Of a stretch of 64,000 nucleotides of DNA, positions 13,701-28,700 are shown piece after piece; position 1 is the first letter of the stretch, and each line of letters opens with the position of its first letter. The position numbers were made by a program, and so were the translations under genes. The stretch lies in assembly GCA_022818135.1 (NCBI GenBank), contig JAFMSR010000009.1, forward strand, positions 28,635,315 through 28,699,314. Direction: 5' to 3'. The stretch comes from Saxidomus purpurata. Lineage: Eukaryota; Mollusca; Bivalvia; Venerida; Veneridae. A model generated the notes under the pieces. That model worked only from the letters and a program-made list of their open reading frames with translations. It did no database searches and had not been told where the DNA came from.

Positions 13701-16700
13701 GAAAACAGATGTTTAAAGCAGCTTTTCAGTGTCATTTGTGACTATTAGCTTGAAGTGCATGGACGAGTAAAAATCTCCTGCAAAAATTACCAATCTCCCT
13801 CATTTTTAGGACAAATCTCCCTCATTTCTATCAAAACAGTTCACAGGTAAGATTTTGGTGATATAAAAATTACTTTTAAACTTTCTTGTGATTCTTGAAC
13901 GACGGATGCATACTAAAGGAAGCTGGCTTTGGGAACAAGCCTTTAAAAGAAAGAGAATTTGTCAGGTTAGAAAATCGGCGGTGATTTACAGGGTGCATTA
14001 GCGGTGATAAGACATGCTGAAAAAGGTGATGAGGGGAAGGTAGAAAATAGTCAGCAAGTCATACAAGGTGGGGAAGAAACAGTGATGGTGTATGAAGGAC
14101 GGTAGGGATAGAGGCATGGAATCTGCAGTGATTGACCTGCAGAGAATTTTAATGAGCTCACTGGCTTTGCCAGGGTGAGCTTTTCTGATGGATGATTGTC
14201 CGTTGTCCGTCAACATTTTGATTCAAATGACATCTCCTCTGAAACAACTAGGCCAATGTTGATGAAACTATGCAGGGATGTTCCTTGCATGAAGCTCTAC
14301 CGAAATTGTTCAAAGAATTCCATCCCATGCAGAACTCTGGTTGCTATGGCAACAAATAGGAAAAACTAAAAAATCTTCTCTGAAACCACAAGGCCTAGAG
14401 CTTAGATATTTGGCATGTTGCATTAGCTAGTGGACCTCTACCAAGACTGTTCAAATAATGACCCCCGGATCAAAATTGACCTTGCACAGGTGGTCACTTA
14501 GTTTTACATAGGCTTATATAGGAAAAAATTTAAAAATCTTCTTCTCTGAAGCCACAAGGCCTAGAGCTTAGATATTTGGCATGTAGCATTGTCTAGTGGA
14601 CCTCTACAAAGATTGTTCAAATAATGACCCCCGGGTCAAAATTGACTCTGCGCGGGTGGTCACTTGGTTTTGCATAGGCTTATATAGGAAAAACTTAAAA
14701 AATCTTCTCTGAAACCACAAGGCCTAGAGCTTAGATATTTAGCATGTAGCATTGTCTAGTGGACCTTTACCAAGATTGTTCAAATCATGACCCCCTGGTC
14801 AAATCTTCTTCTCTGAAACCACAAGACGTAGAGCTTAGATATTTGGCATGTAGCATTGTCTAGTGGACCTCTACCAAGATTGTTCAAATTATGCCCCGGG
14901 ATCAAAATTGACCTTGCCCAGGGGGTCTCTCTTAGTTTTACATAGGCTTATATTGGAAAAACTTTAAAAATCTTCTCTGAAACCACAAGGCCTAGAGCTT
15001 AGATATTTGGCATGTAGCATTGCCTAGTAGACCTCTTCAAAGTTTTATCAAATAATGCCCCTGGGGTCAAAATTGGCCTTTCCCTGGGGATGGGGGGGGG
15101 GGGGTTCATTTGTTTTACAAAGATGTATATAGGAAAACCTTTATGGTATACAGTAGAACCTCAAAATACCGGACAACCTTTGGCGGGGAAAAATCGGCCA
15201 GTTTTCCGAGGTGGCCGGATTTTTGGGGGATGAGGTTTTGTAAGTTACGTACCTCTGGTCATTCCTCTGTTTCATGAAACACATCAGTCTTTTTTGCAAA
15301 CATGAATAACTACACTATCAACTTTATTAAAATATATCTTAAAACATTTAAATGCATGTCACCACCCATAAAACATTAAAATAGCATTATCAAAATTAAA
15401 AGCTAGAATACATGTCAGCATCACCCGGCGCGGCGTTAATATAACAAGTCGTGAATTTCAAAATACAGCCAAAAATACTTTAAATTTGAACAATAAAACT
15501 TATGTTTGTTCTGTTCAGCACTCTAAACACATTAATTTTTCGTTTCCTGTATATGTTCCGACATGATGATTGTAAATCCCAGCTTAAATTCCGCTGTCAT
15601 GATTTACTATGACAGAATATATAAACTGAGGCTCTATCGTTTTGCTAAATTTCGAACAAATCTGAGCGAAATGTTTTAAATATGGATCGATTTTATAAAT
15701 CTATCAATCTTGAGATGAAATCTAATAATCAGCACGTTTGATAGACAAATTGTATTGTTCGGCAATAGGGTCAATTAACTAACTAATTCGCACTTATTCT
15801 TTGTGACCAGCTGTGCAAATTAGATAATCGCCACAAATCGTTTTCACGCCTTCGGCACATCAGACCGCAACCGGATTATTGAGAATCATTTTAATACACA
15901 ATATCACAATTGGACCAAAACTATCGGCCGGAATTCGGAAAATTGAGGGACCGGATTTTCGGGGGAACATTAACATTAGTGTCAAGGGAGAAAATAAAGG
16001 GCAGAGAAAAAACGGCCGGAGTTTAGAGGTATCCGGTTTTTTAGGGATTCGGAATTTAGGGAGTCTACTGTATAACATTGTCTAGTGATCTTCCACCAGG
16101 CAAGTGGACTTGTACCAAGGTGAGCGATATAGGGCCATCTAGGCCCTCTTGTTTAATGTTTAATGCTCTTCCTTGGGAAACAAACTATTAAACTTCTCTT
16201 CCATATGAAATTTGTATCGCTCTGAAATCATTTTGAAATTCATGTAATGGAAGTATATACCCACTGTCTTCATAAATGCAAGACATGATAGCTTTTGTGC
16301 ATCGACAGCTAAAAATAAGCTAACAGATAGTAGGGTTGATAACTAAATAAAAAAGGAAACAGAGACGTGGTGTGTTAGAAGTTTCGTTTAGAATATAATG
16401 GCCTGAACAAAAAAATCCAGTATGCAACGGTGTTACTGAATTACTTAATTATAATTCTATAGATAGGAAAGGGCCATCCCTGTTTGCTGCCAGTGTTAAC
16501 AAAATGATTTGAAGGTAACAAATATTTTTATAAGAAGTTCAAGTCAATCCTGTTTCAAGAAACAAGGGAGAGTTTTCAGCAGCCAGGGGAAGCACCAACA
16601 TAAACATCTAATATTACATCTAGTAGCTCCATAATGACACGTCAGACTAACTTTTAAAAGTATGTAATTGCAAACATGTAATAATTATAAGTGACTTGTT

Positions 16701-19700
16701 AATGATATAAACAAGAATAACCTGATTGGCATTAGTGTATCTAAGCTTGTTTTTTGTGAGCTTGCATTTATACAGAAAATATTTAGCAAGGTAATATTGT
16801 GTTGCTGAAGTAGTTGGAGGAAATAGCTGCGTTTAAAAATGTCGCTTTTGACTTGTGACTTGGCAAAACAATTGTTGAACTAGCATATTTTGGAAATTAT
16901 CAATTGTTTACCTCAACTGGACCAAAAGGCTGGGATGAGCTATTTTGACCACTCATTGTCTGAAGTATGTTGTACATACATCAACCATGTTCTTCAAACA
17001 ACATCTCCTCTGAAACCACTTTGCCAGTGTGGAGGAAACTCTACCAGAGTTGTTCAAAGAATCTCATTCCATGTAGAAATCTGGTTGCTATGGCGGGGTG
17101 GGGGTGGGGTTTGCTTGTCTGTCTATAGATGTTTAAAATCTTCTTGTTGTAACCATAGAGTGAAGGGGCAGTGTACTCAGCTGAGATATTGGTACCCAGG
17201 ATTCTGGCCCTCTTGATAAATATAAAGATTATGAATTGGAATGAATTTACGATGGAAATACCTTTTTGCGACCCTGCAGAGGGTGGTGTCCACAAAGTTG
17301 TTTCCTCTTCCACAACTCTTCAAAACTTTACAAAACTCGCTATGACTGTTTATCTGCATAGAATTCTGACCATGTCGATAACAGACCAGTTTGACACTCT
17401 GGAGTTATTGCACTTAAATTGCCTGAATTTAACAAATTCAGAGTTGTCCGGACCTAACTTAAACTATACCTAGCCAATCTTCATGAAACTAGCTGTCTAT
17501 TTGCCTATTAGCTCGGCCAAGTTTGAAAACCAGTCAAATCACCCCAGTAACTACAGAGTTATTGCCATTTAAATGCCAAAATTGGACAAATTTAATGTTG
17601 TCTGGTCTCACACTGAAAGACTTCATAAGGCCACACCAAATTAATAAGTTGGTCATCGGGATTGCCGCACGATTTTTTTCTAAAACACAATAAAAATATT
17701 ATCTTTTTATTATTGGCTCACGCCCGCACCATAAGAAAATAATCGGTTATATTGTTTTGGGGTCGCTATTGACAAAGAGCAAAGTCGCGAATTTTAATGG
17801 TAAGATAACAGTTTTTACTCCATCCGTCGTGCAAAAAAACTCACCTCGAAACACCCGTACTCAGGATGTCCGGTCACGGTGACGTTTTGGACAGGGTGTT
17901 TCGCTATGTCCGCATTTGGGTCATGTCTTGAATTTTGGTTATATTTTTTTACTGATTAACTTTTATGTATCAATACGAAAATAGAAATATGTTAGTTATT
18001 TTCGAAAAAATCCCGACTTCAAAGACTCCACAATCAACAACTTAAATTAGCATGCTGTCTCATCGACATAAACAACCCCGGCAACACACAATCAATCTAT
18101 AAATAGAAACAAATATATTTATACCCCCACAAAACGAAGTTTGGGGGGGTATATAGGAGTGAGCTTGTCGGTTTGTCGGTCGGTCTGTTCATTTCATGGT
18201 TTCCGGATGATAACTCATGAACGACTTTACCCTTTTGAATAATTTTTGGTACACACATGCAACTTCATGAAATACAGGTCAAGTTCGACTTTGGGGTCAG
18301 TAGGTCAAAGGTCAAGGTCACAGTGACTCTGAACTGTAATGTAAAACAGTTTCCGGATGATAACTCATGAAAGGCTTGACCGATTTAAATAATTTTCGGT
18401 ACACAGCTGTAACATCATCAAATACAGGTCAGGTTCAACCTGGGGTCAGTAGGTCAAAGGTCAAGGTCTCATTTACACAAGTTATTGTATAATAACTCAA
18501 CTCTGTGTCCTTGTGGCCATTCCTTTCTTATGGTTGCCATACTTCTGTGACAAAGCTGTATTGTGGGGGTATAATTCGTCACTCTTGTGACAGTTCTAGT
18601 TTATCATGAAAACGAAAAGAATCTTTCACTTACTCATAACATTATCTATTCAAAACTACATTGTAAGAATGTTATAATCCAAAGACAAAAGCTACGTGTA
18701 CATGTTTCAAACTGTCAAAATATTTCTGTCTTTTTAATCGCACGTGCGTCACTAAGATCAAACAAACAAACAAACCAGTTTCGGCAGCCTTCTTTGATCT
18801 ATTGACACCTAAGATTAAAAATTGTTTGGAGCTATCATTGCTTTTGTGTTAGAAAAATGCTTTGAAAATTGGCATATCCACGTAAGCGTCTGTCCGAAAA
18901 TAGGTTCACATTTTGTATCAGCTGTAATTTTAGCTAACAAAAATTAGTTTCATACCTTAGACTTTCCAGTTTAACTTGTTGAAGAGTGGACTTTGTTACC
19001 CTTCAGCTAGGATTCACAAAATATTTTGCAAAAAAAATGGAATTTACCAATATCGTGCTGATTACCGGTACACATTGTTGTCATATTACTTATTGTAGAA
19101 CACCTATCATTTTGTTTGTTGTCTATTAATATGGCATTCAAACAGGGCCAACTATGGAAATGATGGTGTTGCGAAAAGTGGGGTTTGGCTGTAACTGTGC
19201 ATGAATATTATCAAATTATATGTATGTTGTAAATTTTGTGTTCAAACAATAAAAATGCATGAAAATTAGTCTATAAAAACTCCTTTATCTGGATGAAGTC
19301 TCATAAAAATGGCCAATCTCCTGACTTATCACACAACCATTTATGATTAAGTAATATTAGAACTACTTCACTCTGAAACAAACTAAGGACAAATATCTCT
19401 CTCCCGGTAGGCTCCAAACTTCTCCCTATTTTCAGCTCAGGGAGTAATGACTTCTCCCTAAAATATAGCTCTAGCTAGGCCCCTGGGACAAGGTTTATTC
19501 ATAAAAGTAAATACATGGAGAAGAAAATTGTTACTAGAAAAAATCTTTTACAGTTATTGAAACACACTATGTATGTGAGAAAAAAAACATTTATTGTATC
19601 TCGGGGAAATAATACATTTACTTATATTGCTTATCCCATATAAGAAAATTTGAAAATATGTTGTCTTACAAGCTTATATCAAGCATAAAGTTTAACATTT

Positions 19701-22700
19701 GCTATTAAATGTGAACAGAAAGGATATATATATTTCTTCGCTCTTCGCTCCTCGCTCGCTCCAAAATGTCCTCAAAACACAAAAAATATTAAAATTATAT
19801 TTTCGCTCGCCGCCTCCAAGGTTTTTAAAAAAAATCCCAATGACCAACTTACCAATTTGGTGTGGCCTAAGTAATCTTCAAGAAACTTACTTTGAATGTT
19901 TATTGGCATTCTGGCTAAATTCGATAAATGCCAAAATTGGACAAATTTAGAGTTGTCAGTACTCTAACTTAAAAACTTCCTAACAGACCTTCACAAAACT
20001 TGATGAGAATGTTTATTAGCCTAATATATGGGCCAAGTTTGATAACCAGCCCTAGGCACTCTGGAGTTATTTTCCTTTAATTGCCGAAATTTAAATGATT
20101 TAGAGTTTTCGGGTGACAGGCCTATTTTGTGACAGTTTTGCACTTTTGTTTTTAGCTTGTCTGATTTTTGCAAAAAAATGACAAGCTATTGTCGTCACTT
20201 GATTGTTTGGAAGGGGAGGGGGAGGAGGGGGATAATTTAGTATTTTTATACCCCCAAAACGAAGTTTAGGGGGGTATATAGGAGTCACCCGGTGGTTGGT
20301 CGGTCGGTTGGTCGGTCGGTCGGGCGTTCTGTTGCATTTTCCTTGTCCGGAGCATAACTTGAAAACTACTAGTTGGAATTCAATACAACTTCATACAATG
20401 GTCAAGCACATTGAGAGGAAGTGCAGTGCACAAGAACTATAACTCCATCTTCACTAATTACAGAGTTATTGCCCTTTGTTACTTTTCCTTGTCCGGAGCA
20501 TAACTTGAAAACTACTAGTTGGAATTCAATACAACTTCATACAATGGTCAAGCACATTGAGAGGAAGTGCAGTGCACAAGAACCATAACTCCATCTTGAC
20601 TAATTACAGAGTTATTGCCCTTTGTTACTTTTCCTTGTCCGGAGCATAACTTGAAAACTACTGGTTGGAATTCAATACAACTTCATACAATGATCAAGCA
20701 CACTCAGAGGAAGTGCAGTGTACAATAACTATAACTCTATCTTGAGTATTTACTGAGTTATTGCCCTTTGTTACTTTTCCTTGTCCGAAGCATAACTTGA
20801 AAACTACTAGATGGAATTCAGTACAACCTCATACAATGGTCAAGCACAGTGAGAGGGAGTGCAGTGCACAGGAACCATAACTCCATCTTGACTAATTACA
20901 GTGTTATTGCCCTTTGTTACTTTTCCCTGTCTGGAGCATTTTTCGAAAACTACAAGTTGGAATTCAATACAACTTCATACAATGGTCAAGCACAATGAGA
21001 GGAACTGCTAAGAACAATATCTCTTTTTAGTTTGTTTGCAAGGTATTATGTTACTACGAACTTCTTCAGTTTATAAAGCAATCCTTTTGGGGGTATTATG
21101 AAAGGCTGGACCGATTTAAATAATTTTTGGTACACACGTGCAACTTTATGAAATACAGGTCAAGTTCGACATTGGGGTCAGTAGGTCAAAGGTCAAGGTC
21201 ACAGTGACTCTGAACTGTAAAACAGTTTCCGGATGATAACTCATGAAAGGCTTGACCGATAACAGTCCACAAAATGCAACCAAACTTTGTGTATAAGAAG
21301 TATTGATGAATATCTTTAATTGGATTGCATTTTAGGGCTCCTGGGGTCAAGGTCACTGTCACTAAAGATAGGAAAACTGTATTATATTCAGAATCTTTAG
21401 TTACAGTTGGCATAGTGTAACCAACTTTTGTTTGTAGTAAGTATTTAAGAAGATAGGGTTGGGTTTTGGGGCTCATGGGGTCAGTGTCAAGGTCAGTAAC
21501 TAAAAATAGAAAAAACAATAATATTTTCAATATCTTTAGTTACAATTGACATAATGTAACTAAATTATTAAGTGTTTAATACATATGAATAAAGACTTAA
21601 ATTAATTGGGAATGTGTTTGGGGCTCATGGGGTCAAAGTCCAGAGTTTTTTTTCTAAAAATAGAAAAAATGGGGGAAAAAACAATATCTTTAGTTGCAGT
21701 TGAATTATTGTGACCAAACTTAGTGTCTAGTTATTACTATGAAAACCTTTTGTGGAATTGTATTCTGGGGTCAAGGTCAAGGACACTGTTACTTAAAAAT
21801 GGTGATGAATGAACTTAGAAGGATTAAATCAGATGAGCGTCCGGCGCCGGCAGGCGGTGCTCTTGTTTAAAAGTAGGTTTGACACCATAAACTTGTAGGA
21901 GTGTGTTGCAAAGCGCTGTGCTTACTAATAGCTTGTTGATGATACTTTATACTGTATGCTTCACACTGGGCATGACAAGAAGCAGGCATAATCATGGAAC
22001 TAGAGCTTTCCCATTGTTTACTTTCGGGTAACGCCATTTGGAAATAAAAATGATTGACTATTTAGCTCATTCATTTAGTGTTAGTGGTCAGGTATTTTTC
22101 AAAGGAAAGTTCCTTGTGTGATCTTCAAATTTTGCAAGTTGTGAGTTAGGCAATATCTGTTGAAGTGAGTGATTTAGGGGATGTGTAAGCATGTGGGAAG
22201 CTGGTGAGAACAAAATAAAGAAATGCAAGATAAGTACATACTGTTCAAAAGTTGTATCTCACACTTCCCTTGAAACAGTGCCAGACTACCAATTTTATCT
22301 GACCCATGTCCCTACCTGAAAGGTCAAGGTCACAGTGTTTAAAGGTAATGGAATTCTGTATATATGCACAAATTCATGACAAGACTGTATCTCGTGTCAG
22401 GCATTGAATGATTTCAAAATAACTTTGCAATATCAGTTACATAGAGATGATGTGTCATATGCAAGTCCTGCATCTAAACCGTAATGGTCAAAGTCACAGG
22501 TGCCATTTCAGGGGCATGCATCACTGAGGAGTGACAGCTCTTTTCTTTGATAATAGATCTTTTTTATCTCAGTTTCTAAAAATTTATTAGTCCATAGTCA
22601 AGACTTAAGTTTATTGTCGTAAGGCGTGCTCTTGTTGAAACACACTTAGTGGCTTTCCACTTCTGTCTTTCAATTCTATGCAGTTCTGGTGCTTACCTTT

Positions 22701-25700
22701 ATTTTTTATAGGCATTGTAACACAAAATTACATAACCTACCAGTGACACGGACCTATATACACATGGATTGGCAACTTCCAAAAATCAATAAAACAATAC
22801 CGGAAAGAAGTTACCCGTATTGCCTTTTATGCACGCGTTGACACCTCTGATATCTCACACCTATTGTAAAACTTTGATTATAAAGAAGGAAAATAATGCG
22901 ATATTTGATTTGATACAATGGCCTTTTATCTTTTTAGCTCACCGGAGCACAAAGTGCTAAAAGTGAGCTATTGTGATCACCTAGTGTCCCTCATCTGTCT
23001 GTCTGTCCACACTTTTCACTGGATCTTCATGAAACTTAGTCAGAAGGCCTGCCATTTTGAAATCTTACTTAAGAACAAATATAAGTCATCTAGGTCAAAA
23101 ATTAGGTCATGGGGTCAAATCAAATAAAAGCTTGTGTATGCAATAGCATGTGCATTTATCATTGGGTCTACATGAAACTTGGTCAGAAGGACTACCTTGA
23201 TGAATTCTAGAACACATTTAAATATTGATTATCTTGGGTCAAAAACTAGGTCACAGAGTCAAATCATAATAAAACCTGTGCATGCAATTGTATAAATTTT
23301 TCATTGGATCAGAGTGAAACTTGGTCAGAATGATTATCTTGATGAAATGTAGATTGAGTTTGAATATCAGTCATCTGGGGTCAAAAACTAGGTCACCCTG
23401 ACAAATTATAGAAAACCTTTGTGTCTGCAATGAAGTCTGCATTTTTTGCTGGAACTTAGTGAAATTTGGTTGGAATGGCTGCCTTGGTGAAAATATGGGA
23501 CATCTTTGGTTAAGGACTAGATCACTGGGTCAAATCATAGAAAAACCTTGTGTATGCAATATAGGTTGCATTTTTCATTGGACCTTTATGAAACTTGGTC
23601 AGAATGGCTGTCTTGATAAAATGTAGGTAAAGTTCAAATATGGGTCATCATTGATTTAAACTAGGCACCTGTTCAAATCATAAGAACCTTGTGTATGCCA
23701 TACAGGTGACATTAACAACCCATTCATCTTGAAAAAATTTCAGAATGTTTGCTAAGCAAAGATCAAATCTAGGTAGCCTTGGGTTAAAAACTAGGTCACA
23801 CGGTCAAATCAAAGAAAAACATTGATAATATTCTAGAGGCCACAATTAATATTAAATCTTCATGAAAATTGGTCAGAGTGTTTCTCTCAATGATTTATAG
23901 ATCAAGTTCGAATCTGATTCATCTGGGGTCAGAAATAAGGTCAAACTCTTAACTCAAAGCAAAACCTTAAAGAAAAACTTTAGAGGCCACATTTAATATC
24001 CAATCTTCATGAAAATTGGTCAGAATGGTTGCCCAAATGATTTCTTGGTCAAGTACTGGGTTAATTTGGTTAAAACACTAGGTCACAAGAACAAGTCAAA
24101 TTAAAACCTTGTTAACAGCCTGGAGACCACATTTAATACTCAATTATCATTAAATTTGGTCACCTGTTAGGACCACCTGGGATTAAAAACTAGGTTACCA
24201 GGTCAACTCCAAGGAAAACTTTGTTGGTACAATGTACTCTAGAAGTCACATTTTATAGCCAATCATCATGTATATTGGTCACAAGTTTGCCTTGTCAAAG
24301 TCAAACAAAATGTTTGTATTTATGATATATAGTTTAGAGTCGAATTCACATTGGGTCATAAGGTCTAAGGTGAGGGATATAGGTGCCATCTTGGCTCACC
24401 TGTTTAAAAAATCTTGTTACGTATCAGACAATAGCTTTATAAGACTTCAATTGCAATACAATAAAATTGATAAAAGTTTTGTATTATGAAAATTGATACA
24501 AATTTTAAATACGACAAAAAGTACATAAAGAAAGAAAAATACAAACCATTGAACATTAAATACTGAGAAAAATACGATTGAAACTGATTTCTTTTAAGCA
24601 ATTTTCTTGATTCATTTCAATATGACCACAGTCGGAAGCGATTCTGATTTAACAATAACCACGGATATTGTCCTTGGATGCAAAAATCTCGCAACAAAAT
24701 TCAATACGCAATAAATGGGTCACTTTGTGTAGCAAAATAGGAAAGTTTCCAATCAGTGTGTATATAGGTCCATGCCAGTGATAATTAAAAATTCCAAAAT
24801 TTGCTTTGTGATAAACATTTCCATTAAAAAAATTACTCCATTAATATTGATCATTTAAATATGCTTATAAATATTAAAACTGATCTCACTTGGGGATATT
24901 GACCATCTTTTGCTATCTTGCACAAAGAGTAATGTATCATGCATGTTTCTTCTGAGTGTACTATAATAATCTAGTCACAGGTATATTATATGCATGTAAA
25001 CACTTAAAAATTCTCTATTCTCTCTTTATTAATATCTAAGGAAATGTAAACTTCTCATGAAGTTCTGAATCTTCCAAAAGCTTTTCTATCCAGAGCCATC
25101 TTGGTACTGGTTAGTCGGAGTGAGCTATTAGGATCATTCATGGTCCATCGTACGTCATACCTCCGTCATACGTCCGTTAACATTTTTCTCAACATCTCTT
25201 GAAGCCAGTTGGCCAATGTTGGTGAAACTTGGCAGGGATGCCCCTTGCATGCTCTCATAGTTGTTCAAATTATTTCATTCCCTGCAGAACACCTTACTGC
25301 TTACATATTTGGCATGTGGCATTGTATAGTGAACCTCTACCAAGGTTGTTCAAATTATGACCCCCGGGTCAAAATTGACCTTGACTAGGGGGTTCACTTG
25401 CTTTTACATAGGCTTTTATAGGAAAACTTCTTCTCTAAAACCACAAGACCTAGAGCTTAAATATTTAGCATGTAGCATTACCTAGTGGACCTCCACCAAG
25501 ATTGTTCAAACTCAGACCCACAGAAACCATGTTTATATTTAAAATGATGTAAAAACATAGAAAACCAATTTGTCTTAAAATAGCATTGACACAAACAGTA
25601 CCACATGTAGGATTGCTTACTGGATTCAACCAAGATTGTTCTACCAAGTAATTATACCCCCAAAACAAAGTTAAAGGGGGAGGGGGGGGGTATATAGGAG

Positions 25701-28700
25701 TCACCCCATGGTTGGTTGGTAGGTCAGGCTGTTGCATTTTCCTTGTCCGGAGCATTACTTAAAAATTACTAGTTGGAATTCAATACAACTTCATACAATA
25801 GTCAAGCACATTGAGAGGAAGTGCAGTGCACAAGAACCATAACTCCATCTTGACTAATGACAGAGTAATTGCCCTTTGTTACTTTTCCTTGTCCGGAGCA
25901 TAACTTGAAAAGTACTGGTTGGAATTCAATACAACTTCATACAATAGTCTAGCACAATGAGAGGAAGTGCAGTGTACAAGAACCATAACTATATCTTGAC
26001 AAATTACAGAGTAATTGCCCTTTGTTACTTTTCCTTGTCGGGAGCATCACTTGACAACTACTGGTTGGAATTCAATACAACTTCATACAATGGTCAAGTG
26101 CATTAAGAGGAAGTGCAGTATACAAGAACCATAACTCTATCTTGACTGATTACAGAGTTATTGCCTTTAGTTACTTTTCCTTGTCCAGAGCATAACTTGA
26201 AAGCTACTGGTTGGAATTCAATACAACTTCAAACAATGATTAAGAGGAATTGCAGTGTACAGGAACCATAACTCTGTTTTGACTAATTACAGAGTAATTG
26301 CCCTTTGTTATTTTTCCTTGTCCGGAGCATTACTTGAACACTTCTGGTTGGAATTAATGCAACTTCATACAATGGTTAAGTACATTGAGAGGAAGTGCAG
26401 TGCACAGGAACCATAACTATCTTGACTAATGACAGAGTAATTGCCCTTTGTTACTTTTCCTTGTCCGATGCATAACTTGAAAAGTACTGGTTGGAATTCA
26501 ATACAACCTCATAAAATGGTCTAGCACAATGAGAGGAAGTGCAGTGTACAAGAACCATAACTCTATCTTGACAAATTACAGAGTAATTGCCCTTTGCTAC
26601 TTTTCCTTGTCCGGAGCATCACTTGAAAACTACTGGTTGGAATTCAATACAACTTCATACAATAGTCAAGTGCATTAAGAGGAAGTGCAGTGTACAAGAA
26701 CCATAACTCTATCTTGACAAATTATAGAGTTATTGCCCTTAGTTACTTTTCCTTGTCCAGAGCATAACTTGAAAGCTACTGGTTGGAATTCAATACAACT
26801 TCATGCAATGGTCAAGCACATTGAGAGGAAGCGCAGTGCACAAGAACCATAACTCTATCTTGACCAAACACAGAGTTATTACCCTTTATTACTTTTCCTT
26901 GTCAAGAGCATAACTTGAAAACTTCTGGTTTCTGATTATTTTGGTTTTATTACACATTTTAGGACATCAAAAACATAGTATTTATAGTATTGTTCATTAC
27001 TTAGTATGTAGCCTGATATTGTCTTATTATTCCACTTACTGCTTGGCATTCTTGGTAATCTAAAAATATATTGCCATGCAGAATGCTTATATAATGCTGT
27101 AAATCGCAAAATTGTTTTCCACAATCTAAAATATCTAATCTTAGAGATCAGAACAGATATCATACAGTGTAATTTCTTTCTGACAGGTTTAAGAATTTTG
27201 TATTAAGTTTGTTTTGCAACTTTTTCTATTCATCATATTCTGCAGACTTGGTTAGTTATCATTAATAATGACTTTGCAATATTTCATAATGCACCATAAT
27301 AGAACTCATCTGTAATCTTTGAATTGCTGCAGAAGTAGTTAAGTAAAAATTTTGATGGATTTTAAACTAATCCATTGTTCATTTATCAATTTCTTTGAGA
27401 AGGGGGAGGGGGAAGGGGGGTCACTTGGTTCCCATATACTTAATTATAGGGAAAACTTTAAAAATCTTCTTGTCTACAACCACAAGGCCTGGTCTTTGAA
27501 ATGAAGCATCGTGTAGTTGACCGCTGCGTAGATTGTTCAAATCAGGACCCCAGGTCAATTTTTACCCTTTCTGCAACACCATTGATGACCTTGTGTGGTA
27601 GCCAGGTGAGCAATAAAGAGCCATCTTGGCCCTTTTGTTTTTAGTTCATCTGGCTATGCCAGGGTGAGCTTTTCTGATTGATGATTGTCCGTCAACATTT
27701 TGATTCAAATGACATCTCCTCTGAAACCACTTGGCCAATGTTGATAAAACTATGCAGGAATGTTCCTTGCATGAAGCTCTACCAAAATTGTTCAAAGAAT
27801 TCCATTTCATGCAGAACTCGGCTTACTATGGCAACAAATTGGAAAAACTTTAACAATCTTCTTCTCTGAAACCACAAAGCCTAGAGCTTAGATATTTGGC
27901 ATGTAGCATTGTCTAGTGGACCTCTACCAAGATTGTTCAAATTATGTCCCCCAGGTCAAAATCGACCCCGCGGGGGTGGTCACTTAGTTTTGCAAAGCTT
28001 ATATTGGGAAAACTTAAAAAATCTTCATCTCTCAAACCACAAGGCCTAGAGCTTAGATATTTTGCACGTAGCATTAGATAGTGGACCTCTACCAATTTGT
28101 TCAAATTATGACCCCCTGGTCAAAATTAACCCTTCCTGGGAGGGGGCTGGGGAGGGGGGGGGCGCGGGGGGTCACTTGTTACAAAGACATATAAACGAAA
28201 ACCTATTTGGTATATAACATTATCTAGTGATCTTCCACCAGGCAAGTGGACTTGTACCAAGGTGAGCGATATAGACTTGTTTTAGCTCACCTGGTACAAA
28301 GTGCCAGAGTGAGCTATTGGGATTGCTTTCCATCCGGGGTCCGTAGTACGTCCGTCCACCATTCCCTTCAAACGACATCTCCTCTAAAACCACTGGGCCA
28401 GTGTTGTTGAAACTTTGCAGGGATGTTCTTTGCATGAATTCAGCTTTATCGAAGTTGTTCAAAGAGTTCCATTCAATGCAGAACTCTGGTTGCAATGGCA
28501 ACAAATAGGAAAAACTTTAAAAATCTTTTCTCTGAAACCACAAGGCCTAGATCTTAGATATTTTGCATGTAGCATAAGATAGTGGACCTCTACCAAAATT
28601 GTTCAAATTATGACCCCGGGATCAAAATTGACCCCGCACTTATGGTCACTTAGTTTTACATAGGCTTATATAGGAAAACATGTAAAAATCTTCTTCTCTG

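Larger units (their letters stand above)
17218..20100 (+). repeat. Old tandem repeat (H family), interrupted by Harbinger-like element
   Basis: Units contain 'acagagttattgcc(a)ttaaatgcc' and 'cttcatgaaactag...tgtttattagcc', visible at 17390-17625 and again at 19868-20100. The intervening 2.2 kb is the TAA-flanked element at 17629-19867. The total is non-coding. Confidence 0.5.

Noticed and set aside
15860..16085. Overlapping frames on both strands around 15.9-16.1 kb
   Set aside because: They lie within the right end of the pogo-like element. They are short, unrelated to transposases I know, and open on both strands by composition.
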